Source of the DNA: Allokutzneria sp. NRRL B-24872
GTDB taxonomy: Bacteria; Actinomycetota; Actinomycetes; Mycobacteriales; Pseudonocardiaceae
Direction of reading: 5' to 3'
Assembly (NCBI RefSeq): GCF_002155965.1
Contig: NZ_MUMH01000019.1
Span: 1-64,000, forward strand
DNA: 64,000 bases
Notes under the pieces: generated by a model
The model's input: the letters and a program-made list of their open reading frames with translations, nothing else
Database searches by the model: none
Told to the model about the DNA's origin: nothing
Part shown: positions 16,553-25,264 of the stretch, one piece after another
Numbering within the stretch: the first letter of the stretch is position 1
Layout: each line of letters begins with the position of its first letter
Made by a program: the position numbers and the translations under genes

Positions 16553-17620
16553 GTGCCACCTCCACCGACCGCCGGACCCGCGTCCGGGCTGCGCTACCTC
16601 GACCTCGCGATGCGCGCCGCCCGGCGGCAACTGCGGGTCCTCTGGCTGAGCGCCGCGGCCATGTGGCTGCTCTGCGCGTACGCGTTCGCCTCCGACGCCA
16701 GGAGATTGGCCACGGTGCCGATCCTGGCGCTCGCGCTGGTGATCACGGTCTTCGTGCTCGCCCAGCACATGACGGTCGGCCGATGGCTGCGCGCCGCCAC
16801 GCGGATGTTCGACGCCGAGCCCTGGCGTCCCGTCGAGGTGCGCGCGGTGCGGGGCCGGTTCCTGGAGCTGGAGTCCAAGCGCGTGCTGCACGTCCGGCTC
16901 ACGGCCGCCGCCGTGCACCCGCTGTTGCAAGCCCTCGGGCGGGCTGAGCAGGTGTGGATCGTCGGACCGGACGAGCGCGGGTGGGTCGCGGTGCACCTCG
17001 CCGACGTGCGCACGCCGTTGCCCGCGCGCGTGGTGCCGGAGCGCCCCGACGTGCCGGTCACGGCGATCTCCGCCTACGACCCGCAGGCACCCGCGTCGGC
17101 GGACGTCGTCACCTCGGGCGCCGCCCGGCTGCTGCTGCGGTACTCCCGGCAGCTCTACGCGCCCGCGAAGATCACGCTGGCGATCGGGCTCGGTGTGCTG
17201 ATCTCGGCTCTGTGGACCGGAGAACTCGTGCTCGCGGCGGTCAGCGCGGTCACCGTGCCGATCGCCGGAGCGCTGTTTCTCCGCGCGCGCAAACGGCTCG
17301 GCAGCTGGGTGAAGCTCGACGAGCTGCTGGACGCGGGCCCGTGGCAGCGCGTGCCCGCCGAACTCGACGAGCCGTGGAATCCGAACGCGCGCGGCTTCGC
17401 CGACGGTGCCGCGACGCTGACCCTGCCGAACGGCGAGCGGACTCCTGTGCGCCTGCCGCTGCTGGGCTTCGACGTCGCCGAGTACGTCCGCAACACGGGC
17501 ACGGTGTGGATCGCGGGCGAGCCCGGGGCGACCTTCGCGATCGGCGCCCCGGGCAGCCCGGTCATCGCTGTGGCCGATCAGGTCCAGTCGGGACCGCGCC
17601 GCGCCCAGGTCCAGGCGTAG
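16553..17620 (+). CDS. Four-helix membrane protein of unknown function, tandem copy 2
   Basis: 355 residues from the GTG at 16553, 23 bp after copy 1 and clearly its paralogue. It has an N-terminal helix pair (about 26-70), a soluble segment with LHVRLTAAAVHPLL and VWIVGPDERGWVAV, a second helix pair (about 198-245), and a C-terminal domain with DEPWNPNARGFADGAATLTLPNG. The 3' end overlaps the convergent homogentisate dioxygenase gene by 43 bp (17578-17620). The function is unknown. The duplication suggests the two subunits form a complex or have diverged in ligand. Confidence 0.78.
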   Translation: MPPPPTAGPASGLRYLDLAMRAARRQLRVLWLSAAAMWLLCAYAFASDARRLATVPILALALVITVFVLAQHMTVGRWLRAATRMFDAEPWRPVEVRAVRGRFLELESKRVLHVRLTAAAVHPLLQALGRAEQVWIVGPDERGWVAVHLADVRTPLPARVVPERPDVPVTAISAYDPQAPASADVVTSGAARLLLRYSRQLYAPAKITLAIGLGVLISALWTGELVLAAVSAVTVPIAGALFLRARKRLGSWVKLDELLDAGPWQRVPAELDEPWNPNARGFADGAATLTLPNGERTPVRLPLLGFDVAEYVRNTGTVWIAGEPGATFAIGAPGSPVIAVADQVQSGPRRAQVQA

Positions 17621-18765
17621 CGGGGGTCCTCGCTGACCTGAGCCGCCTCGCCGAGGTTGAGCGGGCGGAACGTGTCGACCATGACCGCGGTCTCGTCGAA
17701 GCGCTCGGCGCCCAGCGAGGCCTCGGCGGCTCCCGGCTGCGGCCCGTGCGCGCAGCCCGAGGGGTGCAGCGACAGCGACCCCAGGCCGATGCCGGAGCCC
17801 TTGCGCGCCTCGTAGTTGCCACCGACGTAGAACATCAGCTCGTCGGAGTCGACGTTGGCGTGGTTGTACGGCACCGGCACCGCGAGCGGGTGGTAGTCGA
17901 CCTTGCGCGGGCAGAACGAGCACACCACGAAGTTCGGGCCCTCGAAGGTCTGGTGCACGGGCGGCGGCTGGTGCAGGCGACCGGTGATCGGCTCGAAGTC
18001 CTCGATGTTGAACACCCACGGGTAGAGGCAGCCGTCCCAGCCCACCACGTCGAACGGGTGGTTGGCGTAGGTCATCCGCGTCAGGCCCGCGCGGTGCCGG
18101 ACGAGCACCGGAACGTCTTCGCCATCGACCAGCAGGGGAGCGGTCGGGACCCGGATGTCGCGCTCGCAGTACGGCGAGTGCTCCAGGAACTGGCCCTTCT
18201 TGGACAGGTAGCGCTTGGGCGGACCGATGTGGCCGGTCGCCTCCAGCACGAACAGCCGCAGCTCCTCATCGCCCTCCGGCACGATCCGGTAGGTGCACGA
18301 GGTCGGGATCACCACGTAGTCGCCGACGCCGACCTTCAGCGCGCCGTAGATCGTCTCCAGGGTGCCCGCGCCGGTCTGCACGTACAGCAGCTCGTCGCCG
18401 AAGGCGTTGCGGTACAGCGGGCTCGTCTCGTTCGCCGCGACGAAGCAGATCGCGACGTCGGAGTTGCCGAAGAGCAGCCGCCGCCCGGTCACCGCGTCGA
18501 CGCGGTCGGGCTCGTCCCACTTCAGGTCCTGCGTGCGGAAGTGCCTCGGCTTCAACGGGAGGTTCGCGACGGTGCCGCCCCTGGTGTCCTCCACCGTCTC
18601 CGCGTTGACGATCGCGGTCGGCAGGAACCGGTGGTAGAGCAGGGCGGAATCGGAGGAGAAACCCTCGACGCCCATCAGCTCCTCGGCGTAGAGACCGCCG
18701 TCCGGCTTGCGGAACTGGGTGTGGCGCTTTCGGGGTAGTTCCCCCACCGTGCGGTAGTACGGCAT
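17578..18765 (-). CDS. hmgA: Homogentisate 1,2-dioxygenase
   Basis: Non-heme iron dioxygenase that opens the ring of homogentisate to give maleylacetoacetate in tyrosine and phenylalanine breakdown. 395 residues, the shorter actinobacterial form. Diagnostic motifs are HPFDVVGWDGCLYPWVFNIEDFEP, the metal-ligand segment NHANVDSDELMFYVGG and HPSGCAHGPQPG. The ATG at 18765 (MPYYRTVGELPRKRHTQFR) is the family start. It is divergent from the 18837-20929 genes, which include the next pathway enzyme, with a likely shared operator between them. Its 3' end overlaps the convergent membrane-protein gene. Confidence 0.96.
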   Translation of the reverse strand: MPYYRTVGELPRKRHTQFRKPDGGLYAEELMGVEGFSSDSALLYHRFLPTAIVNAETVEDTRGGTVANLPLKPRHFRTQDLKWDEPDRVDAVTGRRLLFGNSDVAICFVAANETSPLYRNAFGDELLYVQTGAGTLETIYGALKVGVGDYVVIPTSCTYRIVPEGDEELRLFVLEATGHIGPPKRYLSKKGQFLEHSPYCERDIRVPTAPLLVDGEDVPVLVRHRAGLTRMTYANHPFDVVGWDGCLYPWVFNIEDFEPITGRLHQPPPVHQTFEGPNFVVCSFCPRKVDYHPLAVPVPYNHANVDSDELMFYVGGNYEARKGSGIGLGSLSLHPSGCAHGPQPGAAEASLGAERFDETAVMVDTFRPLNLGEAAQVSEDPRYAWTWARRGPDWT

Positions 18766-18789
18766 CGCGGTTTCGGCCCCTCTCCCAGG

Positions 18790-18806
18790 TGTCCGAATAG
18801 CGGACA
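18790..18806. promoter_or_regulatory. Perfect inverted repeat in divergent hmgA promoter
   Basis: TGTCCG-AATAG-CGGACA, six-base arms with a 5-bp spacer, placed between the starts of hmgA (18765) and the opposite-strand unit (18837). The likely binder is the IclR-family protein encoded at the end of that unit; this is inferred from position. Confidence 0.72.
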
Positions 18807-18836
18807 TTTTTGTTCGTTGAGGTAGACGCCACTAGC

Positions 18837-19736
18837 GTGTCAGGCGTGTCAAGCGTCGAGGAGCTCCGCGCGCCCGGTCCGCGCGGCACACCGCCCCTGC
18901 TAGCCCGACTGGTTGATGACGCGGCTCTGTTCCCACCGGGTGAGGCCCCGATGGCGGACGCGGTGCGTCACCACCTGGACTCCCGCTCGGAGAACTGGGC
19001 CGGAATGATCGGGTTGTTCCTCTGCCCGGCGTCCCGGTTGCCCGAGCTGATCACCGAGCTGATCAAGGCGAAGCCGGCCAAGCCGGTCGGCCTGTCACTG
19101 GTGATCGACACGGGCCTCGGCGGTGTACCCAAGGCCGTTTCCATCGTCGAATCGCGCAGCGAGCTGTTGGCGCTGCGCATGGTCGAGATGCCCGCCCCCT
19201 CCGACGTCGACGACGTCTGGCTGGAGCGCGTCTCCGAGTTCGTCCCCGAAGACGTCATCCGCGTCGTCGAACCCCGGCGGCCCGGCACCACCAACGGCAC
19301 CATCAGCCACGAGGAGTGGCTGGCCAGCGTGCGCAGGGTCGCCGACCACGGCAGCTGGCCCAAGCTGCGCTGCGGCGGCATGACCTCCGACGCCTTCCCC
19401 GGCGTCAACGAGGTCGCCGACTTCCTCGCCGTCAGCAGCAGCGCCGGGGTGCCGTTCAAGGCCACCGCCGGGCTGCACAACGCGATCCGGCACGTCGACG
19501 AGAACACCGGCTTCCAGCACCACGGCTTCCTCAACCTGCTCGTCGCCACCGCCCGAACGCTCTCCGGTGGGGACGCGCGGGCGGCGCTGGCCAGCGAGGA
19601 CCCCGAAGCGCTCGCCGAGGAGGCGGGCAGCCTCAACGAGGCCGCCGCGCACGCCGTCCGCGGCGTGTTCGCCTCCTACGGCTCGTGCTCGCTGACCGAG
19701 CCCGTCGAGGACCTGAAGGGACTGGGGCTGCTGTGA
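18837..19736 (+). CDS. Conserved protein of the homogentisate locus, function unknown
   Basis: About 299 residues from the GTG at 18837 (a second GTG at 18846 is possible). It looks like a soluble alpha/beta protein: LFPPGEAPMADAVRHH, GLFLCPASRLPELI, VGLSLVIDTGLGG, KLRCGGMTSDAFPGVNEVADFL, and a late GLHNAIRHVD...HHGFLNLLVA segment. The repeated sheet-like segments and GG-containing turns suggest a TIM-barrel-type fold. Its last codon overlaps the fumarylacetoacetase start (GTGA), so it belongs to the tyrosine-degradation unit. The maleylacetoacetate isomerase step has no obvious gene in this window; this protein could be related to that step, but that is only a guess. Confidence 0.8.
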   Translation: MSGVSSVEELRAPGPRGTPPLLARLVDDAALFPPGEAPMADAVRHHLDSRSENWAGMIGLFLCPASRLPELITELIKAKPAKPVGLSLVIDTGLGGVPKAVSIVESRSELLALRMVEMPAPSDVDDVWLERVSEFVPEDVIRVVEPRRPGTTNGTISHEEWLASVRRVADHGSWPKLRCGGMTSDAFPGVNEVADFLAVSSSAGVPFKATAGLHNAIRHVDENTGFQHHGFLNLLVATARTLSGGDARAALASEDPEALAEEAGSLNEAAAHAVRGVFASYGSCSLTEPVEDLKGLGLL

Positions 19737-20929
19737 GTTGGATCGAAGATCCGGCCTTCGGCCCCGACCACCCCTTCGGGCCGCAGACGCTGCCCTACGG
19801 CGTCGTGGACGGTCAGGGCGTCGCGGTGCGGGTGGGCGACCACGCGCTGCCGCTGCGCCCGATCGCGGGCTCCTTCAGCGAGCGGCTGGAGGAGCTGGTC
19901 GCTGCCGACTCCCTGGACGCCGTTCTCGCCGCGGGAAGGCCGGTGTGGAGCGAGCTGCGCGCGCGGCTGACCGAACTGGTCACCGCGGGCTCGGCGCCCA
20001 GGTGCGCCAAGCTGCTGCCGCTGAGCGAGGTCACCAACCGGCTGCCGTTCACGGTGGCCGACTACGTCGACTTCTACTCCTCGCGGCACCACGCGGAGAA
20101 CGTCGGCCGGATGTTCCGGCCCGACGGCGACCCGCTGCTGCCGAACTGGACGCACCTGCCCGTCGGCTACCACGGCCGCGCCGGGACCGTCGTGGTCTCC
20201 GGAACGGACGTCATCCGCCCCAACGGCCAGCGCAAGGGCCCCAACGACCCCGCGCCGGTCTACGGGCCCAGCACCCGGCTCGACATCGAGGCCGAGGTCG
20301 GCTTCGTCTGCGGCGGCCCCGCCACCTCGCGGGTCTCGGTGAACAAGGCGCCGGAGCACATCTTCGGCGTCGCGCTGGTCAACGACTGGTCCGCCCGCGA
20401 CCTCCAGGCCTGGGAGTACGTGCCGCTCGGCCCGTTCCTGGCCAAGTCCTTCCTGACCTCGGTCGGCGCGTGGATCACCCCGCTGGACGCGCTGTCCCAG
20501 GCCAGGGTGGTCCCGCCGCCGCTGGGCAACGAGCTCCAGGACTACCTGGTGGAGGACCGGCCGCTCGGCCTGGACCTCCAGCTGGAAGTGCGGTGGAACG
20601 GCACGCTGGTCAGCCGTCCGCCGTTCGCGACGATGGCGTGGACCTGCGCGCAGCAGCTCGCGCACATGACCGTCAACGGCGCCACCGTCCGCCCCGGCGA
20701 CCTGTTCGCCTCCGGCACCGTCTCGGGACCGGAGAAGCAGGAGCGCGGCAGCTTCCTGGAGCTGTCGTGGGGCGGCAAGGAGCCGGTCCTGCTCGACGAC
20801 GGGACCGAGCGCAGCTTCCTGGAGGACGGGGACACCGTGGTGATCACAGCCACCGCACCGGGACCCGACGGCTCCGTCGTCGGGTTCGCCGAGGTGAGCG
20901 GCACCGTGCACGCGGCTCCGGTGGACTGA
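19733..20929 (+). CDS. fahA: Fumarylacetoacetase
   Basis: Hydrolyses fumarylacetoacetate to fumarate and acetoacetate, the last step of tyrosine degradation. 398 residues with the two-domain FAH form: N-terminal SH3-like domain (LPYGVV ... VRVGDHALPL), then the catalytic domain with VADYVDFYSSRHHAENVGRMFRP, LPVGYHGRAGTVVVSG, the metal ligands around DIEAEVGFV, and ALVNDWSARDLQAWEYVPLGPFLAKSF. The GTG at 19733 overlaps the preceding stop, which shows coupled translation. hmgA is transcribed divergently upstream. Confidence 0.96.
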   Translation: MSWIEDPAFGPDHPFGPQTLPYGVVDGQGVAVRVGDHALPLRPIAGSFSERLEELVAADSLDAVLAAGRPVWSELRARLTELVTAGSAPRCAKLLPLSEVTNRLPFTVADYVDFYSSRHHAENVGRMFRPDGDPLLPNWTHLPVGYHGRAGTVVVSGTDVIRPNGQRKGPNDPAPVYGPSTRLDIEAEVGFVCGGPATSRVSVNKAPEHIFGVALVNDWSARDLQAWEYVPLGPFLAKSFLTSVGAWITPLDALSQARVVPPPLGNELQDYLVEDRPLGLDLQLEVRWNGTLVSRPPFATMAWTCAQQLAHMTVNGATVRPGDLFASGTVSGPEKQERGSFLELSWGGKEPVLLDDGTERSFLEDGDTVVITATAPGPDGSVVGFAEVSGTVHAAPVD

Positions 20930-20932
20930 GCG

Positions 20933-21586
20933 GTGACCTCAGGCGCTGCGGCGGGCGTGCCGAGAGAGAGCTCACTGACCCTGGAGCGGGGCCTGGCCCT
21001 GCTCCAGGCGGTGGCCGACGCGGACACCGAGGCGCCGAGCATCAGCGACCTGGCGGCGGCGATCGGCGCGAGCCGCGCCGCCGTCTACCGGCTGCTGGTG
21101 CCGTTGCAGGCCAGGGGACTGGTGCGCAGGGAGGGCTCGCGCGTGCGCCTCGGGCTCGGCGTGCTGCGCCTGGCCGGACGGGTCATGCCGCAGCTGCGCT
21201 TCGCCGCGCTGCCCGCTCTGCGCTCCCTGGCGGAGCGGGTCGGCGCGACCGCGCACCTGACCGTCGCCGACGGCAGCGAGGCGCAGGCCGTCGCGGTCGT
21301 CGAACCCACGTGGACGGCCTATCACGTGGCCTACCGGGTGGGCACCCGCCATTCCGTGCAGCGCGGAGCAGCTGGCAAGTGCCTGAACCTCCCGCCGGAC
21401 AGCGAGGGGTGGGTCGCGACCTCCGGCGAGCTGCAACCTGGGGCTTTCGGTGTCGCCGCACCGGTTCGCGGCGTCGTCGGGCTGCGCGCCAGCGTCGGTG
21501 TGGTCTCGATGGAAACCCTGGTCAGCGCCGAGGTCGGGCCCATCGTTGTGGCAGCCGCCGCGGAGGTCGCGGCCGCTTTGCGGTGA
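20933..21586 (+). CDS. IclR family transcriptional regulator
   Basis: 217 residues. The N-terminal winged HTH (LERGLALLQAVAD ... ISDLAAAIGASRAAVYRLLVPLQARGLVRREG) is followed by an effector-binding domain that is short for IclR, ending VAAAAEVAAALR. It begins 3 bp after the fumarylacetoacetase stop, so it is the last gene of the tyrosine-degradation unit and probably its local regulator. A binding site is suggested at 18790-18806. The usual activating ligand would be homogentisate or a related acid, which is not shown here. Confidence 0.9.
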   Translation: MTSGAAAGVPRESSLTLERGLALLQAVADADTEAPSISDLAAAIGASRAAVYRLLVPLQARGLVRREGSRVRLGLGVLRLAGRVMPQLRFAALPALRSLAERVGATAHLTVADGSEAQAVAVVEPTWTAYHVAYRVGTRHSVQRGAAGKCLNLPPDSEGWVATSGELQPGAFGVAAPVRGVVGLRASVGVVSMETLVSAEVGPIVVAAAAEVAAALR

Positions 21587-21657
21587 ACCGGGCACTTTGT
21601 GAAGTCCCCGTGCGTTGAGCGGCCGACATGGCTTTTCCTTCACAGAGGGGGATCTCG

Positions 21658-22635
21658 GTGGTCTTCAAGAAGCTGCTCGGCGCGCTCGGCATCGGCGGCC
21701 CGTCCGTCGACACTGTGCTGTTCGACCCGAACACCCAGCCGGGCGGCGTGCTGAGCGGTGAGGTCCGCATCCAGGGCGGCGACCGCGACGTGGAGATCGA
21801 GCAGGTCGTGCTCGGCCTGGTCACCCGCGTGGAGTCCGAGCACGGCGACCACGAGCGCAACGTCAACGCCGAGTTCCACCGCCTCGTCGTCCAGGGCCGC
21901 TTCCGCTTGTCCGCCAAGGAGAACCGGAACATCCCGTTCCAGTTCCAGGTGCCGTGGGAAACCCCGGTGACCGACGTCTACGGCCAGCGTCTGCCGGGGA
22001 TGACCATCGGCCTGCGCACCGAGCTGGCCGTGGCCAGCGCCGTGGACAAGGGCGACCTCGACCCGGTGTTCGTGCACCCGCTGCCCGCCCAGGAGCGCGT
22101 CCTGGACGCCTTCGGCGAGCTGGGCTTCCGCTTCCGCAGCGCCGACGTCGAGCACGGCCGCATCGCGGGCCTGCACCAGCAGCTGCCGTTCTTCCAGGAG
22201 ATCGAGTTCCTGCCGCCGCACCAGTTCGCCGGGCGGATCAACGAGATCGAGCTGACCTTCGTCGCCGACGCGCACGGCATGGCCGTGGTGCTGGAGGCGG
22301 ACAAGCGCGGCGGTTTCTTCAGCTCCGGGCAGGACGCCTTCGGCCGCTTCCAGCTCTCCCACCAGGACTCGATGAGCGCCGACTGGGCCGGGATGATCGA
22401 CGGCTGGCTGCACGAGATCGCCTCGCGGCGCCAGTCCCACCACGGGCACCACGGTGGTCATCACGGTTACGAGGGCCACCACGGGCACCACGACGGGCAC
22501 CACGGTGGGCGCGGCGGCATGGGCGTCGGTGGCATGGTCGCCGCCGGTGCGGCCGGTGTGGTCGGCGGCATGGTGCTCGGCGAGGTCTTCGAGGACGTCG
22601 GCGAGTCCTTCTTCGGCGACGAGGACGAGGGCTGA
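21658..22635 (+). CDS. Spo0M-family sporulation-control protein
   Basis: 325 residues. The first about 240 form the Spo0M arrestin-like beta-sandwich (MVFKKLLGALGIGGPSVDTVL, GGVLSGEVRIQGGDRDVEIEQVVLGL, NIPFQFQVPWETPVT). The tail is a striking His/Gly-rich stretch (HHGHHGGHHGYEGHHGHHDGHH), then a small hydrophobic Gly/Val/Met helix and an acidic end. The GTG at 21658 has a strong AGAGGGGGA site; an ATG at 21628 in frame is weaker. Spo0M influences sporulation and cell-envelope morphology in bacilli and actinomycetes; the His tail suggests metal binding here. Confidence 0.9.
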   Translation: MVFKKLLGALGIGGPSVDTVLFDPNTQPGGVLSGEVRIQGGDRDVEIEQVVLGLVTRVESEHGDHERNVNAEFHRLVVQGRFRLSAKENRNIPFQFQVPWETPVTDVYGQRLPGMTIGLRTELAVASAVDKGDLDPVFVHPLPAQERVLDAFGELGFRFRSADVEHGRIAGLHQQLPFFQEIEFLPPHQFAGRINEIELTFVADAHGMAVVLEADKRGGFFSSGQDAFGRFQLSHQDSMSADWAGMIDGWLHEIASRRQSHHGHHGGHHGYEGHHGHHDGHHGGRGGMGVGGMVAAGAAGVVGGMVLGEVFEDVGESFFGDEDEG

Positions 22636-22647
22636 CAGGTCTTCCCG

Positions 22648-22682
22648 CCCCGCCCGCAGGACCTAGGTCCCGTGGGCGGGGG
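22648..22682 (+). terminator. GC-rich hairpin after spo0M
   Basis: CCCCGCCCGC pairs with a GTGGGCGGGG-type arm around an inner palindrome GGACCTAGGTCC. No T-tract. It separates spo0M from the cytochrome bd operon. Confidence 0.65.
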
Positions 22683-22751
22683 ACCCTCGGTCGGGCGACA
22701 GGGGACGTGTTGACCTGCTGATCAGCGGGCTCGGCAGGGCACGGTTGACCC

Positions 22752-24245
22752 GTGGACGTACTCGACATCGCCAGGTGGCAGTTCGGCGTCACCACCGTCT
22801 ACCACTTCCTGATGGTCCCGCTGACCATCGGACTGGCCCTGCTGGTCGCGGTCATGCAGACCGCCTGGTACCGCACGGGCAAGCCCCAGTACCTGAAGAT
22901 GACCAAGTTCTGGGGCAAGTTGATGCTGATCAACTTCGCCATGGGCGTGGTCACCGGCATCGTCCAGGAGTTCCAGTTCGGGATGAACTGGAGCGCCTAC
23001 TCGCGCTTCGTCGGTGACGTCTTCGGGGCGCCGCTGGCCATGGAGGGCCTGCTCGCCTTCTTCGTCGAGTCCACCTTCCTCGGCCTGTGGATCTTCGGCT
23101 GGGAGCGGCTGTCCAAGCGCGTTCACCTCGCGTGCATCTGGGCCTTCTCCTTGGCCACCATGGCTTCCGCGTACTTCATCCTCGCCGCCAACTCGTGGAT
23201 GCAGCACCCGGTCGGCATCGAGTACGTCAACGGCAAGCCCCAGCTCAACTCGATCTGGGAGCTGCTGACCAACTCCACCGTGCTCGCCGCGTTCCCGCAC
23301 ACCATCGCGGGCTGCTTCGCCGTCGCGGGCACGTTCCTCGTCGGCATCGCCGCGTGGCACTTGGCCCGCAAGCACCGAGACACTCCGGCCGACGACCCCG
23401 ACCGCAAGGTCTGGTTCGCGTCACTGCGCTTCGGCGGGTGGGTCGGTGTCGTCGCGTTCGCGGCGCTCGCTGTGTCGGGTGATCTCCAGAGCAAGCTCAT
23501 GTTCGAGCAGCAGCCGATGAAGATGGCCGCGGCGGAAGCGTTGTGCCACACCGAAAAACCGGCCGGGTTCTCGGTGTTCGCCTACGGTGACGTGCAGCGC
23601 CCGGACTGCGAGAACGTCAAGAGCATCACCGTGCCCGCGCTGCTGTCCTTCCTGGCCAACAGCGACTTCGACAGCGAGGTCAAGGGGATCGACCAGCTCG
23701 TCGGTGAGTATCAGGCGCGCTACGGCGCGAACTACCCGGTCGATGAGCGGCTCGGCGAGCTGTCCGGCCAGCCCATCGACTACGTGCCCAACCTCCCGGT
23801 GACCTACTGGGGCTTCCGCCTCATGATCGGCTTCGGCGCGATCGCCGCCGCGGGTGCCGCGCTCGCGCTGTGGTTGACCCGGCGCCAGCGCGTGCCGCGC
23901 AGCAGGTGGTTCGCACCCGCCGCGCTGCTGGCGATCGCGACCCCGTTCCTGGCCAACAGCTTCGGCTGGATCTTCACCGAGATGGGCCGCCAGCCGTTCG
24001 TCGTCGCGCCCAACCCCACCGGCGTCGACGGGGTGTGGATGTACACGGCGCAGGCGGTCTCGGCCGGGGTCACCGTCGGCGAGGCGCTGTTCTCGCTGAT
24101 CGCGCTGACCACCGTGTACGGGGTGCTCGCGGTCGTCGAGGTGTTCCTGCTGCGGCGGTTCATCCGCGCCGGGGTGGAGGGCGTCATGCCGCCGTCCAAG
24201 CCCCCGTCGGATTCCTCCTCCGACACGCTGGCCTTCGCCTACTAG
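22752..24245 (+). CDS. cydA: Cytochrome bd ubiquinol/menaquinol oxidase subunit I
   Basis: Heme-bearing subunit of the high-affinity quinol oxidase that lets cells respire at low oxygen. 497 residues, about nine membrane helices. Heme b595/d axial His is at about 18 (VYHFLMVPLTIGLAL), the heme b558 ligands are in the NSTVLAAFPHTIAGCF segment (His about 188) and in GWIFTEMGRQPF (the Met). The quinol Q-loop is of the short type. The GTG at 22752 starts the gene. It leads the cydA-cydB-cydDC run. A TTGACC at 22710-22715 may be the -35 element. Confidence 0.97.
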   Translation: MDVLDIARWQFGVTTVYHFLMVPLTIGLALLVAVMQTAWYRTGKPQYLKMTKFWGKLMLINFAMGVVTGIVQEFQFGMNWSAYSRFVGDVFGAPLAMEGLLAFFVESTFLGLWIFGWERLSKRVHLACIWAFSLATMASAYFILAANSWMQHPVGIEYVNGKPQLNSIWELLTNSTVLAAFPHTIAGCFAVAGTFLVGIAAWHLARKHRDTPADDPDRKVWFASLRFGGWVGVVAFAALAVSGDLQSKLMFEQQPMKMAAAEALCHTEKPAGFSVFAYGDVQRPDCENVKSITVPALLSFLANSDFDSEVKGIDQLVGEYQARYGANYPVDERLGELSGQPIDYVPNLPVTYWGFRLMIGFGAIAAAGAALALWLTRRQRVPRSRWFAPAALLAIATPFLANSFGWIFTEMGRQPFVVAPNPTGVDGVWMYTAQAVSAGVTVGEALFSLIALTTVYGVLAVVEVFLLRRFIRAGVEGVMPPSKPPSDSSSDTLAFAY

Positions 24246-24249
24246 GAGT

Positions 24250-24262
24250 GTCCACAGTGGAC
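24250..24262. repeat. Palindrome GTCCACAGTGGAC overlapping the cydB start
   Basis: Copy of the dispersed 13-bp palindrome. Here its GTG triplet (24257-24259) is the cydB start codon. Confidence 0.8.
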
Positions 24263-25264
24263 TTGCCGGTCATCTGGTTCGTGATCATCGCCCTGCTGTG
24301 GCTGGGCTACCTGTTCCTGGAGGGCTTCGACTTCGGCGTCGGCATGCTGTTGCCCGTGCTCGGCCGCGACGACACCGAGCGCCGCGTGCTGATCAACACG
24401 ATCGGCCCGGTGTGGGACGGCAACGAGGTGTGGCTGCTCGTCGCGGCCGGTGCCACCTTCGCGGCGTTCCCCAACTGGTACGCGTCACTGTTCAGCGCCG
24501 CCTACCTGCCGCTGCTGTTCGTGCTGCTAGCCCTGATCGGCCGCGGTGTCGCGTTCGAGTACCGCGGCAAGGTCGACTCCGTGCGGTGGCGCCGCAACTG
24601 GGACCGCGTGATCGTCATCGGCTCGTGGGTTCCCGCGCTCGGCGTCGGGCTCGTGTTGTCCACCAACGTCTTCGGGCTCCCCTTGGACGCGCGCGGCGAC
24701 CGCGTCGGCTCGGCCTTCGCGGCGTTCCAGTGGCCCGCGCTGCTCGGTGCCGTGGCCGTGGCGGGCTTCGCGCTCGTGCACGGCGCGGTGTTCCTGTCGC
24801 TCAAGACCGATGGCGAGATCCGTTCTCGCGCAAGGCGTTTGGCGCTTCGTGTTGCGCCTGTCGCGTTGTTGCCGCTGGTGGCGCTGTTGGTTCTCGTGCA
24901 GTCGCGCGAGGGCTTCACGTGGACCGTCGCTCCTGTGGTGTTGGCGCTCGTCGCGGTCGTCGTCGCGCTGCTGCGCCTGCGCGTTGGGCGTGAGGGGCAG
25001 GCGTTCGCCGGGCTGGGCATCGCGCTGGCGTCGACGGTCGTCGTCCTGTTCGGCGCGCTCTTCCCGGACGTCCTCCCGTCCACCCTCGACGCCGCCAACT
25101 CACTGACCGTGAGCAATGCGGCCTCCAGTCCTTACACGCTCGGCGTAATGAGCTGGGTTGCGCTTTTCGGCACTCCCGCCGTTCTCGTCTATCAGGCCTG
25201 GACGTACTGGGTTTTCCGCAAGCGGATCAGCACCGCGCACATCCCCCCGGTGCACGTGCCATGA
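24257..25264 (+). CDS. cydB: Cytochrome bd oxidase subunit II
   Basis: 335-residue partner of CydA with about nine membrane helices. Family motifs are LFLEGFDFGVGMLLP, NTIGPVWDGNEVWLL, FPNWYASLFSAAYLPL and GRGVAFEYRGK. The start GTG at 24257, 11 bp after cydA, lies inside a GTCCACAGTGGAC palindrome and follows an AGGAG site at 24244-24248. Its stop overlaps the cydDC start (ATGA), so the oxidase and its assembly transporter are translated as one unit. Confidence 0.96.
   Translation: MDLPVIWFVIIALLWLGYLFLEGFDFGVGMLLPVLGRDDTERRVLINTIGPVWDGNEVWLLVAAGATFAAFPNWYASLFSAAYLPLLFVLLALIGRGVAFEYRGKVDSVRWRRNWDRVIVIGSWVPALGVGLVLSTNVFGLPLDARGDRVGSAFAAFQWPALLGAVAVAGFALVHGAVFLSLKTDGEIRSRARRLALRVAPVALLPLVALLVLVQSREGFTWTVAPVVLALVAVVVALLRLRVGREGQAFAGLGIALASTVVVLFGALFPDVLPSTLDAANSLTVSNAASSPYTLGVMSWVALFGTPAVLVYQAWTYWVFRKRISTAHIPPVHVP

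Noticed and set aside
22701-22715. Possible DosR box before cydA
   Set aside because: The left half GGGAC is present but the right half does not match the inverted GTCCC; too weak to claim.
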